From Polytrichum commune (Eukaryota > Streptophyta > Polytrichopsida > Polytrichales > Polytrichaceae): a stretch of 64,000 nt of DNA. The translations under genes and the position numbers were made by a program. Shown one piece after another: positions 11,791-22,883 of the stretch. Below the pieces are notes generated by a model. That model did not search any database. It was given only the letters and a program-made list of their open reading frames with translations, and was not told the DNA's origin. The stretch lies in the NCBI GenBank assembly GCA_950295325.1, contig OX485805.1, forward strand, positions 15,797,501 to 15,861,500, in the 5' to 3' direction. Positions within the stretch are counted from its first letter, which is position 1. Each line of letters opens with the position of its first letter.

Positions 11791-14700
11791 TTAAACAACA
11801 TTCTTGTGTCTTAAGTACAAGACATAACACTCACTTTCCATCTTAAGCGTGAGCGCATGATTTGCAAGGTTTGTACGTCTAAGATTGGAACATGAGCAAA
11901 TAATTCATGTTCACATGTCATGCTCCCTTGTTGACTCCAATTGAGTCAATGGATAGTACGAATTGTTGTGATGACGTCAATGGAAGAGTACAACATTTTA
12001 GAATAAAATATGAAATATTATGAATTGATTATGTAGGTAATGGGAGTGGGCAAGTCTTGCATAGTTAAGAATATTATGTAAACAGTGTACAACATTGGTA
12101 CATATTAATGTTGGTTTCAGATTATGTGTTGGTGTTTGGGTGTGCCTAAGTTGCAAGGTTTTATTGTGGGCACTTTTAACTCCATAAACATATATTGACC
12201 ATCGGATCAACTCATGTATTGTCTCATCCATTTAGCAATTGCAAATCACAAAGATTATCGATTTTAAGCTTCAAAATCTCAATTGAGATGCAAGTTACAA
12301 GAGGTCAAACTCACAAATAATGTCTTTCTCGTCAAGCGGTTGTTGTATGGGCCCTCCCATAAGCATTAATTATTGAACCTATGGTAGTGTAGCTAGGGTT
12401 TAAATATGTTTGAATTTCTGCATAAAACTTGGACAATTCTAAATGCCATTTTGATATGAAACGACATGAGAATGTAAAAATAATATCAAAGAACTATGGA
12501 TTTTTGGACTAGTCACCTTTGTGTTTTGGCTAGGTTGGCATCACAATCCAATTATATCATGTTCACTTCCGGACTTGCATGTGACAAGACTTGATATGTT
12601 GACTATCCCACAATTTCAATAAGCATATGCTCACCGATCATAATGTGTCCACTTATACATATTGAAGCAATTGATGATAATGCCATTGCCAATTCCAATA
12701 TTTCTAGCCTCTTGTGATAATCGGGTTCTATTGGAAATGACCCTACGAAGTTATACTTCTCCCTTGTACTATCCCTTGTACTTTTTTGCAATACTATTCC
12801 ATGTACTCTTCCGTGTACAATGTGCATTTTTTATCCACAGTACCACAACATGGTGCTCATATATATCAGATACTCCATTGATAGGATTTTGTGAAGAATG
12901 CAATTGTAACGACTATTGTACCTTCATCAACAACAATTGGCATACATGAGCTATTGGAGATTAAATAATGATAGAGACAATTATGCACAATATGTTTGGA
13001 AAGAAGTTTGCATCAATGCACTCTTGCCATGATTACAAGAGCATTTAAAAGTGAATGCCGTTTTGTGTTGAAAGCTCACCACAAGTGTTGACCATAAACC
13101 ATCCCCAATTGACTATTTGTTAACCACCATTTGGCCACACTTATTTGATATGAAATGATGTGGCAAACGTGTCCAAAGGTATACAAGGCGGGAGCACTTG
13201 TTGTCAATGGAATGTGTGAATCGAAAGAGCCATATGGGCATGAATTTGTGAGGAGGTTTTTAGAGGGCATGTGACCCCTTGAGTAGGAAAGACCACAATA
13301 ATGAGTTTCATTGTTGTTTCTAATGGTGGCCCTTATGAATACAATTTAGGCTCAGTTAGTTGTATGTAAAGCGATGATTATATTGGTATTGCTAGTAGTC
13401 TCCACATATTTCATAATCTCATGTACCACTGATTATTTGTAAGAAATAAAGATTGCATAGGTTTAGCTATTGTCAATGGCCAGTATATGTTTTTTTGATG
13501 TTGTTTTTGTGGAACTAGACTTGAGTGGTTTGTTCCATATTTGGTCACAACTCTCATTGGTTGTGGTCAATGTGTGACTTAAACTATACACCACACACAA
13601 TGTTGCCTACATACCACCATTTTGTTGGCTTACATCGATATCAACATTGTTGGTCACAAAAACGACTTAACCTAATCCATTCACCTTGAAGAATATATGA
13701 TATAGTATAAATCACCCTTTGGGGGGTCACTCCCTCTTATATTAATACATACATGTGCACTCAATACCTATTTACCGGGGCTATTTACCTTATAGTAAAT
13801 ATTATAAGGTATGGTATTTTTCAAAATAAAGATAATTGTAATTTATTGAGGGAATCATTCAAAAATACCCTATTTTACTTATAGTGCCAAAGAAAGTTGG
13901 AAAGATGATTGCAATTCAAATAATACACTGATTTTTTCCCTCCCGGCATGTAGGTAGAGAACATTAACTCCACAATGGATACGTTGGTTCAGTAACATTC
14001 AAGCTAGCCAACTTGTGAAGTCATCCATCCAAGCTTTTTCAACATAAAATTAACTCTTTTCATTCACTAGCACAAACCCTACCCTAGACCCGCTACCCCT
14101 AGTAATTGTTTCCACACTATTTTACATGTACTGACTAGATAAAAGAGGCCATTATATGTGATGGTATTTTACATGTAAACATGTTTCATTATTTAAAAAC
14201 CCCTTATATTATATGTATGTTTTTATGCAAAATTTATCTATAATGAATATATTAGACCCTATTTTTTTTATTGCACATTGCTTCTACGATTTTTGCCAGT
14301 GATCCCCCCCCCCTCGAGAAACCACCACTTTTCATTGTTGAATGACACTCATATTGGTAGTGTTGGTGACGGAAATGAATGCATTGTTGGATTAACCTCA
14401 ACTATTGTGTCTATGACCACGTTTACACAATGGTGACTCTTGTTGTAGTGGTCGGACAATGTAACGTTCCTTCCATTTATGGACAACCCCTTATCCTAGT
14501 TGTGTCTACATTTTGAGCATATAGTCCGACCTCATTATCACACTTATTGTTTTGGTGTATGTTTTCACTACAAGCCTTGCCATATACGACTCAAACAAAG
14601 GTGTATGATCAAGAAGAGTGACTACGAAGGCCCACAAAGCTTATGTGAAAATTAATGTTGAAACAAAATGATTGAAACATGTAATGACTTGATGGGTGAG

Positions 14701-14847
14701 TCACATCATTAGTAGAAAACATGGTCCCAAACATGGTATACCAAATTATACGCCATGCTAGATCGTAAGTTTAATGTAGTTGAAACAAACCTTGGTGTCA
14801 AACACCATAGTATGGAGCAACTACTCTAAATATATGTAAGGTGTTTT

Positions 14848-15035
14848 GTGGCATCAAGATTGATGTGCAATGTAAATTAGAGTGGTCTTTGTGACTTGTC
14901 ATGTTGCATGCAATGTCATATGATTACCACCTCCATAGTTGCCACCCAATGATGCAAGACAAAACAACATGGGTCGATGATGAACAACGTGGACCACACT
15001 AAATCACGTGTTTGAGGTATGTGGGTGTTATTCAA
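14848..15035. repeat. Dispersed repeat 'ttgatgtgccatgtta' family, copy 3
   Basis: This copy contains 'catcaagattgatgtgcaat', 'gtggtctttgtgacttgtca', 'gtcgatgatgaacaacgtgg' and 'accacactaaatca'. It is the closest in wording to the 36.4-kb copy. No ORF is present. Confidence 0.65.
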
Positions 15036-15679
15036 TTACTTTCTTGAATCGGACACCTATATTTGATTGGTGTGTGGTTCAATGAAGATCATAAATCAAA
15101 CACCACATATCAAATGTTTTAAAGTGATAGGACCACCATTTCATGTGTAATAAACCTCTCCATACTCAAACATGGTGAACACAATTTGGTGGACTTACAT
15201 ATTCCTTTAAGGAATCAACAAACATCATTTCCAATAAACACAACTAAATAAGGGGAGATCCGATTTGGGACTTAATTTTTGTTGATGGTTCATTGTAGAT
15301 TTGCTAATGCAACACATGTTTCATTGTGTACCTAAGCCCAACTAGCATAAAGTTGGAGAACATGAAATACAAATTGAATAACAACCATACGCCATAGAGT
15401 CAATCTTGTGGCCTACTAGCATGTCAACCTTTGAGCACTACATAAATTGGAAGGTTACTTAAGTGATAATTTAAGGTAAAAGTGCCCAATTCAAATATTA
15501 ATCTTAACCATACACATATATTTTGAGTGGTGTGTGGTTAGTTCTACATCCAATAATGGACTCCAAAAAGACATGTGTTTAAAAGAGACTGAACTATGTG
15601 CTTAAAATACTATAAATGTTGCAAATTGGTGAAGGTAGTAGAAATACGACTGTGAGAGGAGAGACAAAAAAACTTCCAA

Positions 15680-16590
15680 AAAAGAAGACGACCTCGGTAA
15701 GAAGAACAAATGCAAGGCATCAGTTTTAAAAATGAGACGAGCACCGAAAAAGAAAGGAAAAATTGATGAAATTGAGTTGGAAGATTTGGAAGGTGATGAG
15801 AAGACCCATATTAAATGGCATAATTATGATGTTCAGAGCTTCATAGCCATTTGCGATAAGTTGGTAGAAAAATTTGCAAAATTAGCAAGAAAATAAAGTA
15901 TGAAATAAAATCATTGATGTTAAGAAATATAAAAAATCATATCCAAATTGGGTCAATTGGGCCTTGGCCTTTGCTCCTTTGAGAACTTCGTTGTTTAGAC
16001 ATACATTGGGAATCAAACTCTATAACTCTTGGTTATGGCCTAACACCTTATATGTGCTTTAGACCACAAAGTTGCTTCCATGAAATTGATAGATTTTAGG
16101 ACAAATGATCCTCTAGATTCTAAATTTGAATGGTTGTCTGTAGACAATAATGAATATTTGGATTAAGCTTCATGTTTGTATGATTTCCAATTTGCATAAT
16201 TTTGAAATAATCTGATTGGCTTGCAAGAAAAAATACAAGGTTTTGCTAATAAAATACAAAAAAGAAAAACATTTAAATGAAAATTAAGGTCATGATAGAC
16301 GTGAATATCAATACTATGAGCAGATAGATATGTGGAATAAATAGCGTACAACTGTTATTGATCAAATGCCAACAAATTCTCAAGAGGATGATGAGCACTA
16401 TCAAACTTAAGGCACACACTATTATTCACTTCCAAACATTATAAAAGACCCAAAAAAATTCAAGACAATATGGAAAGTTTTTTTGAACAAATAGTTAATA
16501 ATCCATCTAGTTTGATTACATATTTTCATACTACAATAAATATACTAAAAAATATGGATGCTCATATGAAAACCTTAGTACAAAAATGGT
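15680..16590 (+). pseudogene. Possible Myb/SANT-like partner ORF of a Harbinger element (decayed)
   Basis: A lysine-rich frame starting near 15741 reads MRRAPKKKGKIDEIELEDLE and then HIKWHNYDVQSFIAICDK, which resembles the first helix of Myb_DNA-bind_3 proteins that accompany PIF/Harbinger transposases. The frame then breaks repeatedly. It lies divergent to the transposase remnant at 16.95-17.80 kb, as in two-gene Harbinger elements. The assignment rests on one short motif and the position, so confidence is low. Confidence 0.35.
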
Positions 16591-16949
16591 AATCATTCAC
16601 TCATATTATATTCATTGTTCATATCATAACATAATAGGTTTGAATATTTTTGGAGCTTCATCTGCCATTATGATTTTGCTATTGCTTCACATATTTTTGT
16701 AGCCTACAGTTGGAAATTTCCATCATTTTTATTTTCTGTTATCAATCAAATTTTAGTACCTTTGTCAACCTATTATGTTCTTTACACACTATTTGTCTGT
16801 AACATAAATATTTCATACTTCATGTATAACTGCTATTTTAACCTTGATTTATTGTCATTGTCTCAATGATTTTTTCTCTATTTGTATTTTCAATTCTCTC
16901 TCTCGTCTTCTATCTATTCACATCAAAATTTTCCTTGCCAATTATAAAT

Positions 16950-17800
16950 CTATTGTATAAAAAATTACATATAATAATTATATCAACTACATGTCATAAT
17001 AGTAAATAAAACCTTCTCATAACAATTCTTCATCTTCCCTTTAGTGTCCCAAAATCACGTTCTACACACATTCAAATAAAAAATTTAAATAAAATTTAAA
17101 TTTGCTTTACAACCTTCTTAATCCTTTGCAAAACCTTTGAATGCGCTGTAAATCTATGGCCGCATTGGATATGCACAATCTCCAATTAACTTATAAAGTT
17201 AGAATTGACCTTTAATGTAATTTCTTCTAACTTTTGTTAGTTGGAACAATGTCCAATTATACATATTTTCTATCCATCCAAATTTGTTATTCCAAATACA
17301 CATTATGTATTTATTATACCTTACAATATAGACAAATGAAATGACTTTTGACAATAATAATAATCTTCTTCTTCAATTACAAGTGCAAGAATTGAAATTT
17401 GAGATCCATCGATTGCTCTTGTAATACGAAGAATCTCATGAAGGGCCTCAAATTCTTGTGCTAGAATCCTAAACCGAGCTGGATTTGGAAATTACACAAA
17501 ATCCGTTGCAAACAAACTTTGACCAATCTACTATTTTTTTATTATATTTTTAGCCATCCCATATACCTTTCTTATTGTACACAAGGTATATCTAGTCCAA
17601 AGCCTTTGAAATGACATTACAACTCTACTTTCAACTGAAATTATATCATATACGTACTCTTCATCAACAAATATGGACCTCACCCCTCACAAAGAAACTT
17701 GAATATATTGTGATGTACACGAGTTCTTTGCTTGAACATTTTTTATGTGAAAGATTCCAATAATAATCTACCGGTGAACCCGACATTTCTCTCAAATGCC
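16950..17800 (-). pseudogene. Decayed PIF/Harbinger (DDE_Tnp_4, ALP1-like) transposase
   Basis: Translation of the minus strand, reading across frames from about 17790 downwards, gives the family order. An N-terminal part reads 'FLCEGLGPYLLMKSTYM'. The first DDE motif region reads 'FEALHEILRITRAIDGSQI' (family form GAIDGTHI), followed by 'YYYCQKSFHLSIL'. Next comes 'YKLIGDCAYPMRP' near 17150-17200, with 'IYSAFKGFAKD' after it. A last part near 17020-17050 resembles the family's VERVFGILKGRW motif. Several stops and frame changes break it. No terminal repeats were identified. This is the only Harbinger-type transposase in the window and is a relative of the source expected for the TAA-duplicating MITEs. 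Confidence 0.8.
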
Positions 17801-18049
17801 CACACATTACAATCGCTCATCTTCATATTCTCAAAGTTTCTACTCCAAATCAAGGCATTTTCCCATTCTCTATTGAGTGCCAATGCTTGCATATCAAGCA
17901 CATGTTGCACAATCATGTGCAAGCACCAATATAAAGCCAATGCAACAAAAATCCTCCCTATTCTCTCAAGATGATTGATAATGCTCTTCTGTCCTTCCTC
18001 ACCAATGTATAACTCAAAAAAAGAAATGGAAAAAAGAGAGAACGAAGAT

Positions 18050-18430
18050 ATGTAACTACACTTAAAGATAATATTCAGTGTGTTGATTATGTTTAATGTT
18101 GTTACCACCCTACCATGCTTAGCACTAATTTTCAATTCCTTGAAAATTAATGTTAGACATAAATGTGCCGCTACCTTCCCTACTGTCACCTCCCTTTCAT
18201 GTGAAGCATGGATTTCATTGGACTTGCGATTTTAGGGATGGCGCCCCACCTTCCTCCTCGCTAATCTCTCGTTTGCCGAAGTCGACATCAAAGTAAAACA
18301 TGTAACTTCCACATATTACCATAGTTGATATTTAGTGTTTGAGTTTGCATTTAATGTTACTCACTTTCATTGGGTTATTGACATATAGTGTATGTGTTCG
18401 TATTTAGTATATCTAACACTATATATCCAT
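18050..18430 (-). mobile_element. 'cactaaat' foldback MITE, long form, copy 1
   Basis: This stretch matches 46771-47065 in reverse orientation over most of its length: gtctaacac(t)aatt..., caaagaattgaaaattagtg, ctatggtaatatgtg(a/g)aagtt, tttagtgttagatacactaa. It lies just upstream of the Harbinger transposase remnant and covers the 5' part of a 148-codon frame there, so that frame is composite. The ends carry the ACACTAAAT motif in inverted form. Confidence 0.65.
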
Positions 18431-18439
18431 TTTAGCATT

Positions 18440-20500
18440 GTGAGATAGAATTGCCCCTCTTTTCTCACCAAAAGATATGCAATGATCCCTCAACATGGTC
18501 CATTCTCACTTCACACTTTATTTGAGGGCCCTCCACTACACAAAAGGGCTTTTCTAACACCCAGGGTACGTCAAGGGCCCGCAGTCACTATTGCATGGGC
18601 GTGGCCCTTGGCTCGTGGGTGGAAGTTGTAGATTTCGGAGTGCCGTGGTGACGGGCCCTCAGGCGCGGGCTGATGGGGGTGCCAGCTGACTATTGAAAGC
18701 GCATCTAATATAGTATAGTAGAAGTCGAGCTTGAGTAGCTCTGAGATCTGAAGATCTGCGGAGGAGGAGGAGTGGCTTAAAGTGGAAACAGAGAGGCTAG
18801 CTTAGTCGTCGATTGTTGAGAACGTGCAGATCCGGGATGAGCGAGATGAGCGAGGTTCCTCGCATCCGTTCGTGGCGTCAGTGATCGCCCTGCGGGCGCC
18901 GCTTCCCTGGCCTCCGCATTCAGTCCCAACTTCTAGACTTATTAACTTACCTCTCAACTTAACTTTAACTTGCCCTCTCTACTTCCAGTGCAATCCTCTT
19001 TTTTCTTCCGTCGGGACTAACTTAAGCTTACCACACTCTTCTTCCTCAGACTCACTTGCCACACAAATGCGTGCACTAACTCACATTCAAAGAGGCTACT
19101 AAGTGAGGATTCATTCAACCTCCTCACTCGCATTTGCTCCCGAATTCGTGAATGAAGGGTTTCCATTCAGGGTTGATGGGAGCAAGGCCTTCAGGGGGAC
19201 TTGCATTGCAGGTGTGGGAAATTGTGCATCTCAGTTTGTTCGATCAAGTGTATGGGAATGGTGAATTTATCATCGTTCTAATCTGAGAGTTGTGAAGACC
19301 TAGGAAGTTCACAATGTCAAGTTGTGAGCAGCTTGGAGTGCTTCCACGGGGAGCAAGTTAGGTGGTCTGGGAAACAGGTACCCTAACCTGTGGTGCTGCT
19401 CAGACTTAACTATTTGGTTTGGTGGGAGAACACTTTGGTTTGATGGAAGATTAATAAGCACCGTTAGGTTGAGAGGTGGCAGGAGGCAATGCAACCGATT
19501 TCCTCATCCTTAGTCAATGCATTGCAATGCATCGAATTTCTGTGATATTGATACGTTTCGTTTCGTAACGTTGAAGTGAAATCGGTTGCATGTGGAGGTC
19601 TCCATTCTCGGACTTTCTCTGTGTTCAGTTTTCCTCTTTGGCTTTTGGTCGCGTTACCGTCACCAAAGTATTTGTGGGGTGACGGTGATGGAAGGGCGCG
19701 TTGTAGAAAAAAAACGAGCTTGGTTTTGAGGAAACTTCTATTCTGAACTTCTCTTTTGAAGCTCATTCTGAGATTTATCATAACTATGAATTCCATATGG
19801 TGCATTTCAAAGTTAGCATTATTGTGTTGGTAGGTGATATGGTTGCAGCGCAGATTGAAGTCGGTTATTGGAGATTTCTCATTTACGGTTCTGAGGCGTC
19901 CAATGTGGCCGGCAGAAATGCTCGACCTTTTTTCTTTCTTCTTCAAGAATACCAAGTTGGTTTCCTGAGGTGGCTTGAAAACCGAGTGCAACCGTATAAT
20001 TTTTTTGATTGATGAGGTTAATGAATTTTGCACACTTGGAAGGAGATCATTTGATGCATCATTTCGGCAAGCTCCTCAGGCTGCAACTACAATTCAAGTT
20101 TCCTTCGGGTCTTATCCCTTATAGTATCTAGTAACATTCTGGTTCAAAGTCTTCATAGTTATCATATGACACAATGAATCGAGGGTGTTCATTTGTCTAT
20201 AGCTTCTCGCTAAGCGGATCATTCCTTCCCCGAGAAACCATTTCCAGAGTGAGCAAAGCAAAAGATCTTCTTGCATGTCGAGTTTCCATTGAGAGTTTAT
20301 TCTCGTATTGATTGGCATTCTTAAAGAGGGCTTGTTTGATGAGTGGCCACTTCATTGCACAATGTGAACTCGTGATCGCTTTGATTTCTTCCTGAGATGC
20401 AATGTAACTGTGCGATGAATGGTCGGGCTCTTGAAGAAGGGAAGCAGGTGTAATTGTTTAATTTTGCGACTCGTACATCAGGCTAATTGCTTGTTCTATT
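18440..20500. other. Region upstream of the OVATE-like gene; possible 5' untranslated exons
   Basis: A GC-rich block occurs at about 18540-18910 (with 'ggaggaggagg' and 'cgcgggctgatgg'). Acceptor-like strings are seen at about 19208 (attgcag|gt) and 20507 (ttctcgcag|gt). With the coding start at 20707 on the same strand, this could hold the promoter and a spliced leader, but no transcript evidence is available. None of the small frames here looks coding. Confidence 0.35.
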
Positions 20501-20706
20501 CTCGCAGGTAGCGACATTCACCTGCCCTCCGAGGTTTCTAGGACCGAACCCGGGCTCCTGGAACTGCATTTTGAGTGTTCGACTGCACAGAGCTTCTTCT
20601 GGGAGGAAGACATGCCGCGGGGTAATCTAACCGGGTTCCTAAATCAACAACGAGACCGTCTACTCTTTGCAATTGGGTAAACCCGTGATCCTTTTGCTCT
20701 AGCTCA

Positions 20707-22883
20707 ATGGAATTCAAAGGTAAAGGGTCGCAATCGTCACAATCGGCATCAAAACCGGCTAATAACAAGTCTACAGAGCATTCGACGGTAGGAGATGCTA
20801 AAATGGTTGAGTTTCCGAAGCGAGCAAAAAGTGGCGAGGCAAATCGACCAGACATGGGGACCTCTCGCAACAAAGGGCTCCAGGTTCAAGAGGCTCAGAC
20901 CTTGGGTGCGTTGCTTGGGAAGCGTGATTTGCAAAGTGAGGAGGAAGTTGACACAAAGACGAAGATAAAACGGCCCTCGTTCCTTGCCAAGCAGTTTCGA
21001 ATGATGTCCAAGGGCGCTCCCAAGTTGAGCATGATCAAAACATCGACAAAAGAATCCACATACGATGCATCGTCGAACCCTAATGAGGCGATTCTGTGTG
21101 CCCCCAAGGATTCACTAGATGCAGACCCAAACTCATCCTCCACAAATTACTCCCATTCCAGACACTCAGGGTCCCTGGATAGAGTGAATTCCAGCCGAGA
21201 GAGCAGTCCTGCAAGGTCTCACATCTCCCATCAGTATGTGCCTGAAACAGAGATGTCAAGCCCCGACCATGGCTACAGTCGCAGGTATGGCAGGTTAATG
21301 ACGTCTGGAAGGAGTACTGTTTCAAGTAGAGGAGGTGTATCTACAGGCCAGGAATCTGATTCCTTTGACCGACATGGGGAGCTGAGCATCGCAGGCTTGT
21401 CTCTTGCTGAAGGGAGGTCACCTGTGAGCCAAGTACTCTCTCAGCGGACAGAAATCTCCAACGCTGCAGATTCAACTGCTCCGTCTCGTGCAGAATCTAC
21501 CTTGGAACTCAACTACAGTCCAGGCAAGCTATAACTTTTTTTCTAAAACTGTCGAATCATGTTGATCTTTGATTTTCTCCAGATTATGTTTGTTGCCATT
21601 TTATGATTTTTCTTGTCGTGAGTCCTCTTCGTGTCTTGACAACATGGTTTGGAGCTGCTTAAACAGTTATAAGAACTACTGTTTTGGAGCTGCATTGGTA
21701 TCATAAACATCTTCAAGACTTAGGTATACATTCTAAGAAACTTTGTAAATTTTCTTAGAAGTAAAGATGTGGATAGTGACCCTTGTTTTAGAAAAAACTT
21801 CTTCTACCCAGGACTGCTTCTCAAATGACATTTGAAAATATCAACCTTTTTTTCTAGTTCAGACACAAATGGATTCCTCTCAATGCCAAGCAAGTTGCTT
21901 GCTCTTCTTTGTGAATTAGCAAAATCATTAGAAAGCATGATTCAGAAATGATCGTTTGTTCTAACGAGGAGAGTTGCCACCCGGGGTTTGGCCTTGCAGA
22001 TGACACGAATTCGGGAGCGGAGATGTACCACGAGTCGACTTCTGCAGGCCCTTGTTCTTTTTCTTCGCGCTGTTCCTCCTGCACTTTCTCTGAGAGCTCA
22101 TCGCGAGGATCTGACACCGAGTTTGAAGAATCGAACCATGTCAGGCAGTACAGCCGAAACCACAGCCGACATCATAGCAGAAACAACAGCAGAAACCACA
22201 GCAGAAACCATGGCAGAAATCATCACGATTACTCGAGCTCTTCGACCATGCATTCCTCCCATGAGGGTGAGCGGCGGTGGAACACAAATTTTTCCAGCAA
22301 GAAATCATCAGAGTCGAGGTCCAACCAGATCCCAACCAGAGGCCACAAAACGCTCTATCCAACTTCTAGAAGTTTAAGGAAGAAACGTGACAACGACAGG
22401 CATTATAATAGTAGACAGCTTACCACCACCAGAGTCTTCGAAGATCATCGCAGCAATCACAAGAGACGTGACCTTGGGAACCCTGTGGAATTAAATTCAA
22501 AGGTAGCCGTGTTGCTCGGGAAGTATGGCAGCAGGAAAGGGCTTCGGATCGCAGGGCTCGAGTCTGGAGCTCCGTCTACCAATTTGGAATGCAATTTGGA
22601 TCGAATGACCAACAACCCTGGCGATGTGCCCCTGGACTCCCTGTCTCCGCAAGAAGCTGTGGCCGTGTTCCAGGATGAGGTGGCCAGGATGATGGTGGAG
22701 GATGGCGAGTACGCCGAGGTGCAAGACATCGATGAGTTTCTGGATGGCTACTTGAGGTTAAGTTCGCCATTCTACGTGCAAATGGTGCAGGAGTTTCTGA
22801 GAGCCCTGTGTGTCGACTGCTACAAAAGACCTCTGGAGATGCCCAAAGTGCAGCAACAACACTACTCACATTCTGAATACTAG
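20707..22883 (+). CDS. OVATE-domain-like (DUF623) protein, two exons, 584 aa
   Basis: Exon 1 is 20707-21523 and exon 2 is 21946-22883. Joining them keeps the frame (codon GAA across the junction). The intron uses a GC donor (CAG|GCAAGC) and an AG acceptor (gattcag|AAATG); an alternative in-frame acceptor lies at 22000 (cttgcag|ATGAC). The long N-terminal part is Ser/Asn/His-rich and looks disordered, with a basic patch KIKRPSFLAKQFRMMSKG and an RNHSR-type repeat near residues 335-360. The C-terminal 65 residues read SPQEAVAVFQDEVARMMVED...IDEFLDGYLRLSSPFYVQMVQEFLRAL. They fit the OVATE pattern (xxFxxSMxEMIxE, then LEELLxxYLxLNSPxxHxxIxxAF). OVATE proteins are plant transcriptional co-regulators that also bind TON1-recruiting-motif proteins at microtubules. 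The usual basic N-terminal OVATE family motif is not evident, so this is a divergent member. A DUF3741-type protein is the alternative. Confidence 0.65.
22150..22230 (+). repeat. Short coding tandem repeat (RNHS units)
   Basis: Imperfect 12-bp units based on 'agcagaaaccac' run for about six copies inside exon 2 of the OVATE-like gene, giving a SRNHSRNH-type tract. The unit length keeps the frame, so copy-number change would be tolerated. Confidence 0.7.

Larger units (their letters stand above)
10580..15650. other. AT-rich intergenic stretch with diverged repeats only
   Basis: Apart from repeat copies at 11610-11790 and 14848-15035, nothing coding is supported. The frames near 12000-12230, 12603-12949 and 13076-13270 lack recognisable motifs. 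The region is probably old mobile DNA beyond recognition. Confidence 0.5.

Noticed and set aside
17743-18189. 148-codon minus-strand frame
   Set aside because: It is a composite: its 5' part lies in the 'cactaaat' MITE (18050-18430) and its 3' part runs into the decayed Harbinger transposase.
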